Shown here one piece after another: positions 18,488-26,863 of a stretch of 64,000 nucleotides of DNA (within the stretch, counting starts at the first letter, position 1; every line of letters begins with the position of its first letter). The DNA comes from Paraburkholderia aromaticivorans (GTDB lineage Bacteria; Pseudomonadota; Gammaproteobacteria; Burkholderiales; Burkholderiaceae). The position numbers and the translations under genes are program-made. The notes under the pieces were generated by a model that had not been told where the DNA came from, ran no database searches, and worked only from the letters and a program-made list of their open reading frames with translations. Location: assembly GCF_002278075.1 (NCBI RefSeq), contig NZ_CP022989.1, positions 4,216,001-4,280,000 on the forward strand, given 5' to 3'.

Positions 18488-19963
18488 TCAGGACGACGAG
18501 GGCGACTTGCGCGGCATCCCGAAGCCGCCCAGCAGCGCTGCCAGCGGCTGCTTGGAAGCCGGCTTCTGCGGCGCGGCCGACGCAGCGTCGGCCTCTTCGA
18601 CCTTGCGAATCGATGACGGCGACGGCTCGTAAGGCTTCAGGAAGAAATCATCCACAGGCTGCGCGCGGTGGTGATGCGGCCGGTCGAACGACCCCGACGA
18701 GGACGCACCCGTGCGCCGACGGCTGCCACGGTCTTCACGCCCTTCGCTGCTACGCTCGCGACGCGGCGCGCGCTCTTCATGGTGATGCCGCACCGGCGCT
18801 TCCACCGTCAGGCGCTGCACGTCCAGCGGACGCTTGATGAGCTTCTCGATATCGGCAAGCTGCTTGCGCTCATTCGGGCTGCACAGCGACAGCGCGTCGC
18901 CCGAAGCACCCGCACGGCCGGTACGGCCGATGCGGTGCACATAGTCTTCCGCGTTGAACGGCAGATCGAAGTTGATCACTGCCGGCAGCTCCGCGATATC
19001 CAGGCCGCGCGCGGCGACGTCGGTCGCCACCAGCGCTTCGATCTCGCCGCGCTTGAACGCGTCGAGCGCCTGCATGCGTTCATTCTGCGTGCGGTCGCCG
19101 TGAATCGCGGTCGCCACCACGCCGTCGCGCTCAAGACTGCGCGCGAGACGGCTCGCGCCGATCTTGCTGTTGCAGAACACGATCACCTGCTTGAGGCCGC
19201 GTTCGCGAATCAGTTGCACGACCGCGCCGGTCTTGTCGCCCTCGGCGACCTCGTAGACGATTTGCGTCACGTTGGTCGCGGTCGAGTTGCTGCGCGCCAC
19301 TTCGATGGTCTGCGGGTCGCGCAGATACGTGGCGGCGAGCTTCTTGATTTCGCCCGAGAACGTGGCCGAGAACAGCAGCGTCTGACGTTCTTTCGGCAGC
19401 AGGTTCAGGATGCGCTGCAGATCCGGCAGGAAGCCCATGTCGAGCATGCGGTCGGCTTCGTCGAGCACGAGGATCTGCACCTGGCCCAGGTTGGCGGTTT
19501 TCTGTTGCACGTGATCGAGCAGGCGGCCAGGCGTAGCGATCAGAATCTCGACGCCGCGGCGCAGTTGCTCGGATTGCGGATTCATATCCACGCCGCCGAA
19601 CACCACGGCGCTGCGCAGCGCGGTGTGCTTCGCGTACGCCTGCACGTTGGCGGCAACCTGGTCGGCCAGTTCGCGCGTCGGCGTGAGAATCAGCGCGCGT
19701 ACCGGATGGCGGGCGGGCGAAGCGCTCGTGCTCGCCTGCGGCAACAGCCGCTGGATGATCGGCAGCGAGAAGCTCGCCGTCTTGCCGGTGCCGGTCTGCG
19801 CGGCGCCCATGACGTCGCGGCCGGCCAGCACGACGGGAATCGCCTGCGCCTGGATCGGCGTGGGGATGGTGTAGCCCGAGTCTTTGACGGCTTTCAGGAT
19901 GTCGGGCGCGAGGCCGAATTGATCAAAAGTCGCAGTGCTGGGCGTGACGGGTGTGTCGGACAT
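18488..19963 (-). CDS. rhlE: DEAD-box ATP-dependent RNA helicase RhlE
   Basis: The 491-residue protein starts MSDTPVTPSTATFDQFGL. It has the Q motif GYTIPTPIQAQAIP, motif I AQTGTGKT, LTPTRELADQVAANV, VLDEADRMLDMGF, SATF, VFCNSKIGASRLA and HRIGRTGRAGASG. The C-terminal tail after residue 390 is basic and charged (HHEERAPRRERSSEGREDRG), typical of RhlE and suited to binding RNA. It would remodel ribosomal or messenger RNA in the cytoplasm. The upstream region holds overlapping hairpins and a T-run that could affect its expression. Confidence 0.95.
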   Translation of the reverse strand: MSDTPVTPSTATFDQFGLAPDILKAVKDSGYTIPTPIQAQAIPVVLAGRDVMGAAQTGTGKTASFSLPIIQRLLPQASTSASPARHPVRALILTPTRELADQVAANVQAYAKHTALRSAVVFGGVDMNPQSEQLRRGVEILIATPGRLLDHVQQKTANLGQVQILVLDEADRMLDMGFLPDLQRILNLLPKERQTLLFSATFSGEIKKLAATYLRDPQTIEVARSNSTATNVTQIVYEVAEGDKTGAVVQLIRERGLKQVIVFCNSKIGASRLARSLERDGVVATAIHGDRTQNERMQALDAFKRGEIEALVATDVAARGLDIAELPAVINFDLPFNAEDYVHRIGRTGRAGASGDALSLCSPNERKQLADIEKLIKRPLDVQRLTVEAPVRHHHEERAPRRERSSEGREDRGSRRRTGASSSGSFDRPHHHRAQPVDDFFLKPYEPSPSSIRKVEEADAASAAPQKPASKQPLAALLGGFGMPRKSPSSS

Positions 19964-20080
19964 GGTGGCTTTCGCTAAAAATGCGCTTGGCGCGTGCGCG
20001 CGGCAGCGGTCGGAACCGCAGAGGGCATTGTGATGAAGGCGGAGCCACGGCGTTCCGCACGGGACCCGATAGTACTGCGG

Positions 20081-20122
20081 GAAAAAATGCGGCCGGCTCC
20101 GGCCGGCGGAAACACCCGCCGG
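20081..20122 (-). terminator. Terminator-like hairpin overlapped by a competing hairpin
   Basis: On the minus strand hairpin A (CCGGCGG, loop, CCGCCGG; plus coordinates 20103-20122) is followed by hairpin B (GCCGGC, CGGA, GCCGGC; 20092-20107) and then TTTTTT (20087-20082). The two share 20103-20107 and cannot form together. B plus the T-run looks like an intrinsic terminator. It could end the dehydrogenase transcript or act as an attenuator in the rhlE leader. Confidence 0.55.
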
Positions 20123-20132
20123 AAAGGCCGGT

Positions 20133-20141
20133 ATTGTAGCA
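20133..20141 (-). promoter_or_regulatory. Possible extended -10 promoter for rhlE
   Basis: The minus strand reads TGC-TACAAT, an extended -10 pattern with one mismatch to TATAAT. No convincing -35 is seen. Transcription would start near 20126, giving rhlE a leader of about 160 bases that begins with the competing hairpins. Confidence 0.4.
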
Positions 20142-20322
20142 CTTCAGCAAAAACACTCATGGCGCATGTGCGGGCTTTCTGCTTACGCCGGCGAAAGCCG
20201 GCCGCCGGCGCACAGCGCACGGGCCGGCGACTCGCCGCAAAGCACCGGCGCGCCTCGCTCGCGAGCGTAGTTCGCGGAGACGACAGTGGCGTGACAGCGC
20301 GCCGCCACACCGTTTCACGCTT

Positions 20323-21759
20323 TCACCACGTCTCGCGCATCACCATGAGGCGCATCTCGGTCATGTCCTCGATTGCGTAGCGCACGCCTTCACGGCCGAG
20401 CCCGGAATCTTTCACGCCGCCATACGGCATGTTGTCGACCCGGAACGACGGCACGTCGTTGATCACCACGCCGCCCACGTCGAGTTCGTCCCACGCGCGA
20501 TGCGCGTGCGCGAGCGAATCCGTGAACACGCCCGCCTGCAGGCCGAAGTCGCTGTCGTTGACAGTGGCGAGCGCGGCGTCGAAGTCGTCGAAACGTTCCA
20601 GAATGGCCACCGGCCCGAAGGCCTCCTTGCGATACAGATCCGTGTCGCGTTTCACGCCTTCGAGCAGCGTGGCCTCGAACATGGCGCCTTCGACCTTGCC
20701 GCCCGCGACGATTTTCGCACCCGCCTGCACCGCGCTTTCCATCCAGCCGGCAAGGCGTTTGGACTCCGATTCGGAGATCATCGGCCCGACGAAGGTCTTT
20801 TCGTCTTTCGGATCGCCCATCACCAGCGACTTCGTTTTGGCGATCAGCTTCTCGCGCAACGCATCATAGACCTTCGCGTGCACCAGAATCCGCTGCACGC
20901 CGATGCAGCTTTGCCCCGACTGATAGAACGCGCCGAACGCGAGCCGGTCCACCACATAGTCGAGCTTCTCGCCCTGATCGCCGTCGACGATCGCCGCCGC
21001 GTTGCCGCCCAATTCCAGAATCACCTTTTTCTTGCCCGCCTTCTTCTTCAAATCCCAGCCCACCGCGGGCGAGCCGGTGAAGGACAGCAATTTGAAGCGC
21101 TCGTCGGTGGTAAAGAGATCGGCGCCGTCGCGATGCGCGGGGAGAATCGAGAATGCGCCTTTGGGCAGATCGGTTTCCGCCAGAATCTCGCCCATGATGA
21201 GCGCGCCGACCGGCGTGCGGCTCGCCGGCTTCAATACGAACGGCACGCCCGCCGCGATGGCCGGCGCGACCTTGTGCGCGGTCAGGTTCAATGGAAAATT
21301 GAACGGCGAAATAAACGAGCACGGGCCGATCGGCACCCGCTTCACATAACCGTGGTAACCCTTGGCGCGCGGCGAGATCTCCAGATTGACGATCTCCCCG
21401 TCGATGCGCACCGCTTCCTCCGCGGCCACCTTGAATGTATCGATCAGGCGCGTGACCTCGCCTTTCGAGTCGTTGATCGGCTTGCCCGCTTCGATGCACA
21501 GCGCGAGCGCCAGCTCGTCGTAACGCTCGCGAAAGCGCTTCACACAATGTTCGAGCACCGCCTGGCGCTTGAACGGCGGGAACGCGCGCAACGCGGGCAT
21601 GGCGTCGACGGCGTACCCGATCGCCTTGTCGATCGCCGCGGCGTCGGCCATCGCGACACGGGTGGCGACTTCGCCGCTGAATTTATCGGTGACTTCGAGA
21701 TCGGTGTTGGCGGCCACCGCAACGTTAGCAAGATAGTATGGGTAGGTCTTTTTCAACAT
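20323..21759 (-). CDS. NAD(P)-dependent aldehyde dehydrogenase family protein
   Basis: The 478-residue protein begins MLKKTYPYYLANV; AAGGAGA lies 7 bases upstream, so this start beats a longer one at 21813. Catalytic landmarks are Asn154 (SPFNFPLN), Glu249 (LELGGN) and nucleophile Cys285 (GQSCIG). Lys-rich KKKAGKKK (238-245) precedes the Glu. The protein is short for the class and resembles the GapN/lactaldehyde/phosphonoformaldehyde-type branch, so substrate is open. It lies 111 bases after the acetolactate synthase gene on the same strand; the two probably form one transcript linking pyruvate or acetolactate chemistry to aldehyde oxidation. Confidence 0.92.
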   Translation of the reverse strand: MLKKTYPYYLANVAVAANTDLEVTDKFSGEVATRVAMADAAAIDKAIGYAVDAMPALRAFPPFKRQAVLEHCVKRFRERYDELALALCIEAGKPINDSKGEVTRLIDTFKVAAEEAVRIDGEIVNLEISPRAKGYHGYVKRVPIGPCSFISPFNFPLNLTAHKVAPAIAAGVPFVLKPASRTPVGALIMGEILAETDLPKGAFSILPAHRDGADLFTTDERFKLLSFTGSPAVGWDLKKKAGKKKVILELGGNAAAIVDGDQGEKLDYVVDRLAFGAFYQSGQSCIGVQRILVHAKVYDALREKLIAKTKSLVMGDPKDEKTFVGPMISESESKRLAGWMESAVQAGAKIVAGGKVEGAMFEATLLEGVKRDTDLYRKEAFGPVAILERFDDFDAALATVNDSDFGLQAGVFTDSLAHAHRAWDELDVGGVVINDVPSFRVDNMPYGGVKDSGLGREGVRYAIEDMTEMRLMVMRETW

Positions 21760-21870
21760 GACGCGTCTCCTTGATCCGATGCCTGTAGAAGTCAGACTGC
21801 CAGCAAGGGGCATGCCCCTCGCCCGCTCATCTGCCGCTCATCCGTCATTCATCTGTCGGTCACCCGCCGT

Positions 21871-23523
21871 TCACAGCTGCGCCGAAAGCCGCTTGATCTC
21901 GCGATTGAGCACGCGCTCGTTATCCGAATAGTCGATCGGCAGATCGATCACATGCACGCCCGGCGTGACGAAACATTCGCGCAGCAGCGGCGCGAACTCC
22001 GCCGCCGATTCGATACGGTGACCCTTCGCCCCATAGCTTTGCGCATACGCGACGAAATCCGGATTGCTCAGCGTCATGCCGTAGTCGGGGAAGTTCATGT
22101 TTTCCTGCTTCCAGCGGATCATGCCGAACGCGTCGTCACGCAGGATCAGGATCACCAGATCCAGCCTCAGACGCACCGCCGTTTCCAGTTCCTGCGAATT
22201 CATCATGAAACCGCCGTCGCCGCACACGGCCATGACCTTGCGGTCCGGATGCACGATCTTGGTGGCGATCGCGGACGGCAGGCCCGCGCCCATCGAGGCC
22301 AGCGCGTTGTCGAGCAACAGCGAATTCGGCTCGTGCGCGCGGTAGTAGCGGGCGAACCAGATCTTGTACATGCCGTTGTCCAGGCACACGATGCCGTCCA
22401 CCGGCGTGGTCTCGTACACGTCGTTGACGATCCGCACCGGATACATGGGAAAGCGGTCGTCGTGCTGGCCTTTGACCAGATGCGCCTCGAAGTGCGCCTT
22501 GATTTCCTTGAAGCGCGTGAAGTCCCAGTGCTCCTGCCGCGCCTTGAGGCTTTCCTTGAGCTGCCACACGGCGTTGGCGATATCGCCGACCACTTCGATC
22601 TGCGGGAAGTACACCGTATCGACCTCCGCGCCGAGGAAGTTGACGTGAATCACCGTCTTCTCGCCCGCGTCGCCGCTGCGCATGAAAAACGGCGGCTTCT
22701 CGATCACGTCGTGACCGACATTGATGATGCAGTCCGCGTGGTCGATCGCGCGGTGCACGAAGTCGCCGTCGGAGAGCGTCGCATTGCCGAGCCACATGGG
22801 ATGCGATTCGTCGATCACGCCTTTACCCATCTGCGTGGTGAAGAACGGAATGCCGATCTGGTCGACGAACTCGCGCAGCATTTTGGTGGTGGTCTTGCGA
22901 TTGCCGCCCGCGCCGATCATCAATAACGGATGCTTCGCGTGGGTAATCGCCTCGACCGCGCGCGCCACGGCTTTTTCCTCGGCCACGGGACGGCGGCTAT
23001 AGCTCTTCGGAATCGGCTTGCCATCGCCCTCTTCATGCGCGACGTCTTCGGGCAATTCGAGGTGCGTGGCGCCGGGCCGCTCTTCTTCCGCCTGACGCAC
23101 CGCCTCGCGCACCGCCGCCGGAATATTGCTGACCGACACGATCTGCCGCGTGTATTTGGTGAGCGGCTCCATCATGCGCACCACGTCGACGATCTGGAAA
23201 TGCCCCTGCTTGCTCGACTTGATCGGCTTTTGCCCGGTGACCATCAGCATCGGCATGCCGCCCAGTTGCGCGTATGCGGCGGCGGTCACGAGGTTGGTCG
23301 CGCCCGGGCCGAGGGTCGCCAGACACACGCCGATGCGGCCGGTGAGACGCCCGTAAGTGGCGGCCATGAAACCGGCCGCCTGTTCATGACGCGTGAGGAT
23401 CAGACGGATTTTCGAGCGGCGCAGCGATTCGAGCAGATCGAGATTTTCTTCACCGGGAATACCGAACACATACTCGATACCTTCGGCTTCCAGCGATTTG
23501 ACGAACAGGTCCGATGCTTTCAT
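21871..23523 (-). CDS. alsS: Acetolactate synthase, catabolic (AlsS-like) large subunit
   Basis: The 550-residue thiamine-diphosphate enzyme starts MKASDLFVKSLEAEGIEYVF. The activating Glu47 lies in TRHEQAAGFMAATYGR; the central domain has GAGGNRKTTTKM; the ThDP-Mg motif is CGDGGFMMNSQELETAVR. Late sequence RDDAFGMIRWKQENMNFPDYG is typical of AlsS-type rather than IlvB enzymes. The reaction joins two pyruvates to 2-acetolactate with loss of CO2. No regulatory small subunit or acetolactate decarboxylase is nearby. Upstream in-frame sequence to 23628 looks non-coding. The neighbouring dehydrogenase is probably co-expressed. Confidence 0.88.
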   Translation of the reverse strand: MKASDLFVKSLEAEGIEYVFGIPGEENLDLLESLRRSKIRLILTRHEQAAGFMAATYGRLTGRIGVCLATLGPGATNLVTAAAYAQLGGMPMLMVTGQKPIKSSKQGHFQIVDVVRMMEPLTKYTRQIVSVSNIPAAVREAVRQAEEERPGATHLELPEDVAHEEGDGKPIPKSYSRRPVAEEKAVARAVEAITHAKHPLLMIGAGGNRKTTTKMLREFVDQIGIPFFTTQMGKGVIDESHPMWLGNATLSDGDFVHRAIDHADCIINVGHDVIEKPPFFMRSGDAGEKTVIHVNFLGAEVDTVYFPQIEVVGDIANAVWQLKESLKARQEHWDFTRFKEIKAHFEAHLVKGQHDDRFPMYPVRIVNDVYETTPVDGIVCLDNGMYKIWFARYYRAHEPNSLLLDNALASMGAGLPSAIATKIVHPDRKVMAVCGDGGFMMNSQELETAVRLRLDLVILILRDDAFGMIRWKQENMNFPDYGMTLSNPDFVAYAQSYGAKGHRIESAAEFAPLLRECFVTPGVHVIDLPIDYSDNERVLNREIKRLSAQL

Positions 23524-23779
23524 TGAGAGTCTCGCTTGATGATACGGACGCGGGCCGCGACCCCCACTGCCGGGGTCCGGAAACGGACGATCGAAGACGA
23601 CGACGGCCATGCGGACGGAGCATGGCATGACTTGATGGCATCACGTGGGCGCACGGCCAATGCCATGCGGCACAGCTTACTACTCGAATGGAAATGATGT
23701 GCGCCGGCAACCAATGCCGCACGGCCCATGTTCGACGAGGCAAGCGGCGGCGCAGGTGGGACGGGCCGCCGCGTCGCGC

Positions 23780-24148
23780 TTAGCGATTGATGGTGACGCA
23801 GTCCGACAGAATGGGCGGCGCGTTCTCGCCGGCCATGGCGTCATACAGATCGGCGCGCGGCCCCTTGGTCCACCATGTGTAGCTGCCGGCCTGATATTTG
23901 GCGCCGGAAGCCGCCATGGTGTTGACGAACAGCATTTGCTTGCCGTTCACCGGCACGAGCGCGAAGCTCTGGCCGTTCGCCGTGTTCCAGTAAGTGACCT
24001 GCAGAATCTTGCCGGTCGCACAGGTGTATTTGTGCGTTTGACGGTTCTTCGCCTGAATCTCCGAGAACTGCGACGGCGCGGCGCTCGCGCCGCCGTAAAG
24101 CGCAGCGAGCCCCGCCGCCGTGATTACCGCCACCAGCCATTTCTTCAT
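23780..24148 (-). CDS. Periplasmic MliC/PliC-like C-type lysozyme inhibitor
   Basis: The 122-residue protein has a clear signal peptide (MKKWLVAVITAAGLAALYGG, cleavage near ASA). The mature domain fits MliC/PliC: YTCATGKILQVTYWNTANG, FALVPVNGKQMLFVNTMAASGAKYQAG and a closing Cys in PPILSDC that may pair with the first Cys. There is no lipobox Cys, so it should be soluble in the periplasm. Members block the active site of C-type lysozymes. GAGG sits 6 bases before the start. It stands between alsS and a small lipoprotein gene on the same strand. Confidence 0.82.
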   Translation of the reverse strand: MKKWLVAVITAAGLAALYGGASAAPSQFSEIQAKNRQTHKYTCATGKILQVTYWNTANGQSFALVPVNGKQMLFVNTMAASGAKYQAGSYTWWTKGPRADLYDAMAGENAPPILSDCVTINR

Positions 24149-24241
24149 GAGATGCCTCGTTCGTTGCTGCCAGTCGAATACGGACGCAGTCCGGCGTGTC
24201 GCGCCGCGGGGCTGCGGCTCATGACAGACGACGTGAATCGG

Positions 24242-24454
24242 TCAGGGATCGATCACGTCGGCGCACGCATCGGTCGGCGCGGCGGCCACGTGGCCGACCA
24301 CAGGCACGATCTTCAAGCCGGCCGAAGCGATCCGGCACGGCGCGGCCGCGAGGCCGCATCCCGTCAAGCCGGCACACGGCGCGAGCAGCGCGCCGAGTAC
24401 GCCGAGACGGGCGGCCCAACCGCGCCATGTTTTGTTGCCGACTTCCAGCGCCAT
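24242..24454 (-). CDS. Small lipoprotein-like protein (DUF6726-type)
   Basis: The 70-residue product starts MALEVGNKTWRGW after AGGGGA. A hydrophobic stretch (LGVLGALLAPCAGLTGCG) ends in the lipobox-like LTGC, so the mature peptide would be a lipid-anchored piece of under 40 residues. That piece, GLAAAPCRIASAGLKIVPVVGHVAAAPTDACADVID, has two Cys that could pair. I recognise this pattern as a short conserved Burkholderia-group family (DUF6726-like) of unknown role. It shares orientation with the MliC-like gene 93 bases downstream. Confidence 0.75.
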   Translation of the reverse strand: MALEVGNKTWRGWAARLGVLGALLAPCAGLTGCGLAAAPCRIASAGLKIVPVVGHVAAAPTDACADVIDP

Positions 24455-24595
24455 ACGTTCCCCTACGTCGACGAGCCCGATGAGCCCGTCATTCAGATCG
24501 CGCGTGGCGATTATGCCGGGCGCGCGGCGACAATGCCGGTGCGCGGCGCGTGGTGATTCGCCACATCGGCGATTCGCGCTGCGCCTCGCCGGCGC

Positions 24596-25810
24596 TCACT
24601 TTGCCGATACCGGCCGCACCGCCGCCGCAGCCTGCTTTGCGCGCGAGCGTGCCTGGTCGGTGGTTTCGCCCGTGGCGAGCGCCACACCCATGCGGCGCTT
24701 GACGAAACTCTCCGGCTTGCCGAACAGGCGCAGGTCCGCGTTCGGCACCGCCAACGCCGCGGCGACGCCTTCGAACGCAATGCCGGTCTCGTCGAGACCG
24801 CCGTAGATCACCGCCGAGGCGCCCGGCGCCCGCAGCGACGTGTCCACCGGCAAACCGAGGATCGCGCGTGCGTGCAATTCGAATTCGGAAAAGCGCTGCG
24901 AGCACAGCGTGACGAGGCCGGTGTCGTGCGGACGCGGACTCACTTCCGAAAACCATACGTCGTCGCCGCGCACGAAAAGTTCCACGCCGAACAGGCCGCG
25001 CCCGCCGAGCGCGGCCGTGACCTTGTGCGCCACCTCACGCGAACGTTCGAGCGCGAGCGGGCTCATGGGCTGCGGCTGCCACGATTCGACGTAGTCGCCC
25101 GCCACCTGCACGTGGCCGATCGGGTCGCAGAAATACGTGCTGACTTCGCCGCTCGCCGGGTCGATGGCGCGCACGGTCAGCTGGGTGATTTCGTATTCGA
25201 AGTCGATAAAGCCTTCGACGATCACGCGGCCATGATTCACCCGGCCGCCCGCCAGCGCGTATTGCCAGGCGGGTTCGACGTCGGCGTCGCCGCGCAGCAC
25301 CGACTGCCCCTTGCCCGAGGACGACATGACCGGCTTCACCACGCACGGATAGCCGACTTTGGCGATGCCCGCGCGCAGTTCGTCGAGCGAGTCGGCGAAC
25401 GCGTACGGCGAGGTCGGCAAGCCGAGTTCCTCGGCGGCGAGACGGCGGATGCCCTCGCGGTTCATGGTGAGCTGCGTGGCGCGCGCGGTCGGGATCACTT
25501 CGGCGAGACCGTCGCTTTCGATGGCCGCGAGCGCGTCGGTCGCGATCGCCTCGATCTCGGGGACGATCAGATGGGGGCGCTCCTGTTCGACCAGCGCGCG
25601 CAAGGCGGCGCGGTCGGTCATGTCGATCACGTGCGCGCGGTGCGCCACCTGGTGGCCCGGCGCATTCGGGTAACGGTCGACGGCGATCACTTCGACGCCC
25701 AGCCGTTGCAGCGCGATGATCACTTCCTTGCCGAGCTCGCCGGCACCGAGCAGCATGACACGCGTGGCGGATTCAGAAAGGGGCGTGCCGATCCGTTGGC
25801 CGATCTGCAT
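24596..25810 (-). CDS. purT: Formate-dependent phosphoribosylglycinamide formyltransferase PurT
   Basis: The 404-residue protein has the ATP-grasp layout of PurT: N-terminal [46 protein letters not shown]-grasp [17 protein letters not shown], and the C-terminal metal-binding [26 protein letters not shown]. It makes formyl-glycinamide ribotide in purine synthesis from formate and ATP, independent of folate. The ATG at 25810 has GGAG close upstream. The gene stands alone; adjoining genes are envelope proteins. Length is close to the family's usual 390-400. Confidence 0.97.
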   Translation of the reverse strand: MQIGQRIGTPLSESATRVMLLGAGELGKEVIIALQRLGVEVIAVDRYPNAPGHQVAHRAHVIDMTDRAALRALVEQERPHLIVPEIEAIATDALAAIESDGLAEVIPTARATQLTMNREGIRRLAAEELGLPTSPYAFADSLDELRAGIAKVGYPCVVKPVMSSSGKGQSVLRGDADVEPAWQYALAGGRVNHGRVIVEGFIDFEYEITQLTVRAIDPASGEVSTYFCDPIGHVQVAGDYVESWQPQPMSPLALERSREVAHKVTAALGGRGLFGVELFVRGDDVWFSEVSPRPHDTGLVTLCSQRFSEFELHARAILGLPVDTSLRAPGASAVIYGGLDETGIAFEGVAAALAVPNADLRLFGKPESFVKRRMGVALATGETTDQARSRAKQAAAAVRPVSAK

Positions 25811-26072
25811 GGGGTCTCCAGATAAAAGTCGGATGAGGGTGGGATTGGGTGGAACACGATGTTAACATGCGGGCCCCTCGCCGCACCTTGCTCGCGGCGG
25901 CCCCATCCTGATCCGCGCGTACAGGGAAATAGCCGGGCAACCGTAGGGCGACGACGGCGCGCAGGCGCCGCCGCGGCGCTCTGAATAAGCACGTGGTACG
26001 CCGATGCTCTCGCGTGCGGCGAGCTTAGTGCGTTACCCTTACGCCTTCGCCAGTTTGAAGAGGAACGACGCC

Positions 26073-26612
26073 ATGCTCCAAAGCTCCTCCGCGCGACGTG
26101 TTGCGCGCTTCACCCCGTATCTGCGTACCGCCCTCGCCGCGTTGAGCGTCGCCGCGCTGTTGAGCGCCTGCGCGATCCCGAAACATCCGGACTCGGAGGC
26201 CGTCGCGCCGGATCCGTTCAACCCCGCCGCCGCGCAACTGCTCGACGACACCAGCTGGGTGCTGAGCGCCTGGAAACAGGCCGACGGCACGGTGCGCGCG
26301 ATTCCATCCGCGAGCGAGAGCGCGCCGATCACGCTCACGCTTTCCACCTCGACCGGCCAACGCCATGCCAGCGGCTTTTCCGGCTGCAACCGCTACATGG
26401 GCTCGTACGCGCTGAAAGACGGCAAGCTGAACTTCGGCACGCTGGGCGGCACGCGCATGGCGTGCATGACGCCGGGCGGGCAGATCGAAGGCGCGTATCT
26501 GAACGCGCTCACGCACATCGAGCGCACCGGCGTGCAGATGCGCGCGCCGCAGCAGATGCAGCTGGTGCTCGACAACGGCGACACGTTGACCTTCGACCGC
26601 AGCACGAAATGA
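26073..26612 (+). CDS. META-domain lipoprotein (HslJ-like)
   Basis: The 179-residue protein starts MLQSSSARRVARF after GAGGA; a frame open to 26004 is less likely. The leader LAALSVAALLSAC is a lipoprotein signal with Cys as the lipidated residue. The rest is a META domain: LLDDTSWVLSAWKQADG, GFSGCNRYMGSYALKDGKLNFG, TRMACMTPGGQIEGAYLNAL and LVLDNGDTLTFDRS. The two Cys in SGCN and MACM are the usual pair. Such proteins are linked to heat or novobiocin tolerance in enteric bacteria. A strong terminator follows. Confidence 0.88.
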   Translation: MLQSSSARRVARFTPYLRTALAALSVAALLSACAIPKHPDSEAVAPDPFNPAAAQLLDDTSWVLSAWKQADGTVRAIPSASESAPITLTLSTSTGQRHASGFSGCNRYMGSYALKDGKLNFGTLGGTRMACMTPGGQIEGAYLNALTHIERTGVQMRAPQQMQLVLDNGDTLTFDRSTK

Positions 26613-26709
26613 GCGGGATGCGGGTCGCCCGGTCGATGGCGAGGCGCGTTGACAAGCGAGCCCGCCCACGCAGCACGCCGCGATCGGGACGGTCCGTATG
26701 ACGGGTGAA

Positions 26710-26734
26710 GGCTGTCCCGACAGCCGTTGTTTTT
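26710..26734 (+). terminator. Intrinsic terminator after the META lipoprotein gene
   Basis: GGCTGTC (26710-26716) and GACAGCC (26719-26725) form a stem with a minimal loop, followed by GTTGTTTTT. It lies about 100 bases after the stop and insulates ftsK from upstream reading. Confidence 0.75.
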
Positions 26735-26772
26735 CACCGACGGCAGGCCGCGGCCGGTCTGCTTTCCAATGG

Positions 26773-26792
26773 GACGCAAGCATACTTGCGTC
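26773..26792 (+). promoter_or_regulatory. Perfect 8-bp inverted repeat upstream of ftsK
   Basis: GACGCAAG-CATA-CTTGCGTC is a perfect inverted repeat 72 bases before the ftsK start. There is no U-run after it, so an operator or leader hairpin is more likely than a terminator. No binding protein can be named. Confidence 0.35.
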
Positions 26793-26863
26793 TGCCTTCG
26801 AAGCGTCGGGCTTCGCCGGTTTAAACTCGACGGATTGCGTTTGCGCGCGTCCGTCATTCGTCG

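Larger units (their letters stand above)
19964..20322. other. 359-bp region between aldehyde dehydrogenase and rhlE
   Basis: No gene is seen. The minus-strand order is: the 3' end of the aldehyde dehydrogenase gene, a promoter-like sequence (20133-20141), two overlapping hairpins with a T-run (20081-20122), then about 120 bases to rhlE. The block beyond 20150 is GC-rich and featureless. Confidence 0.55.
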
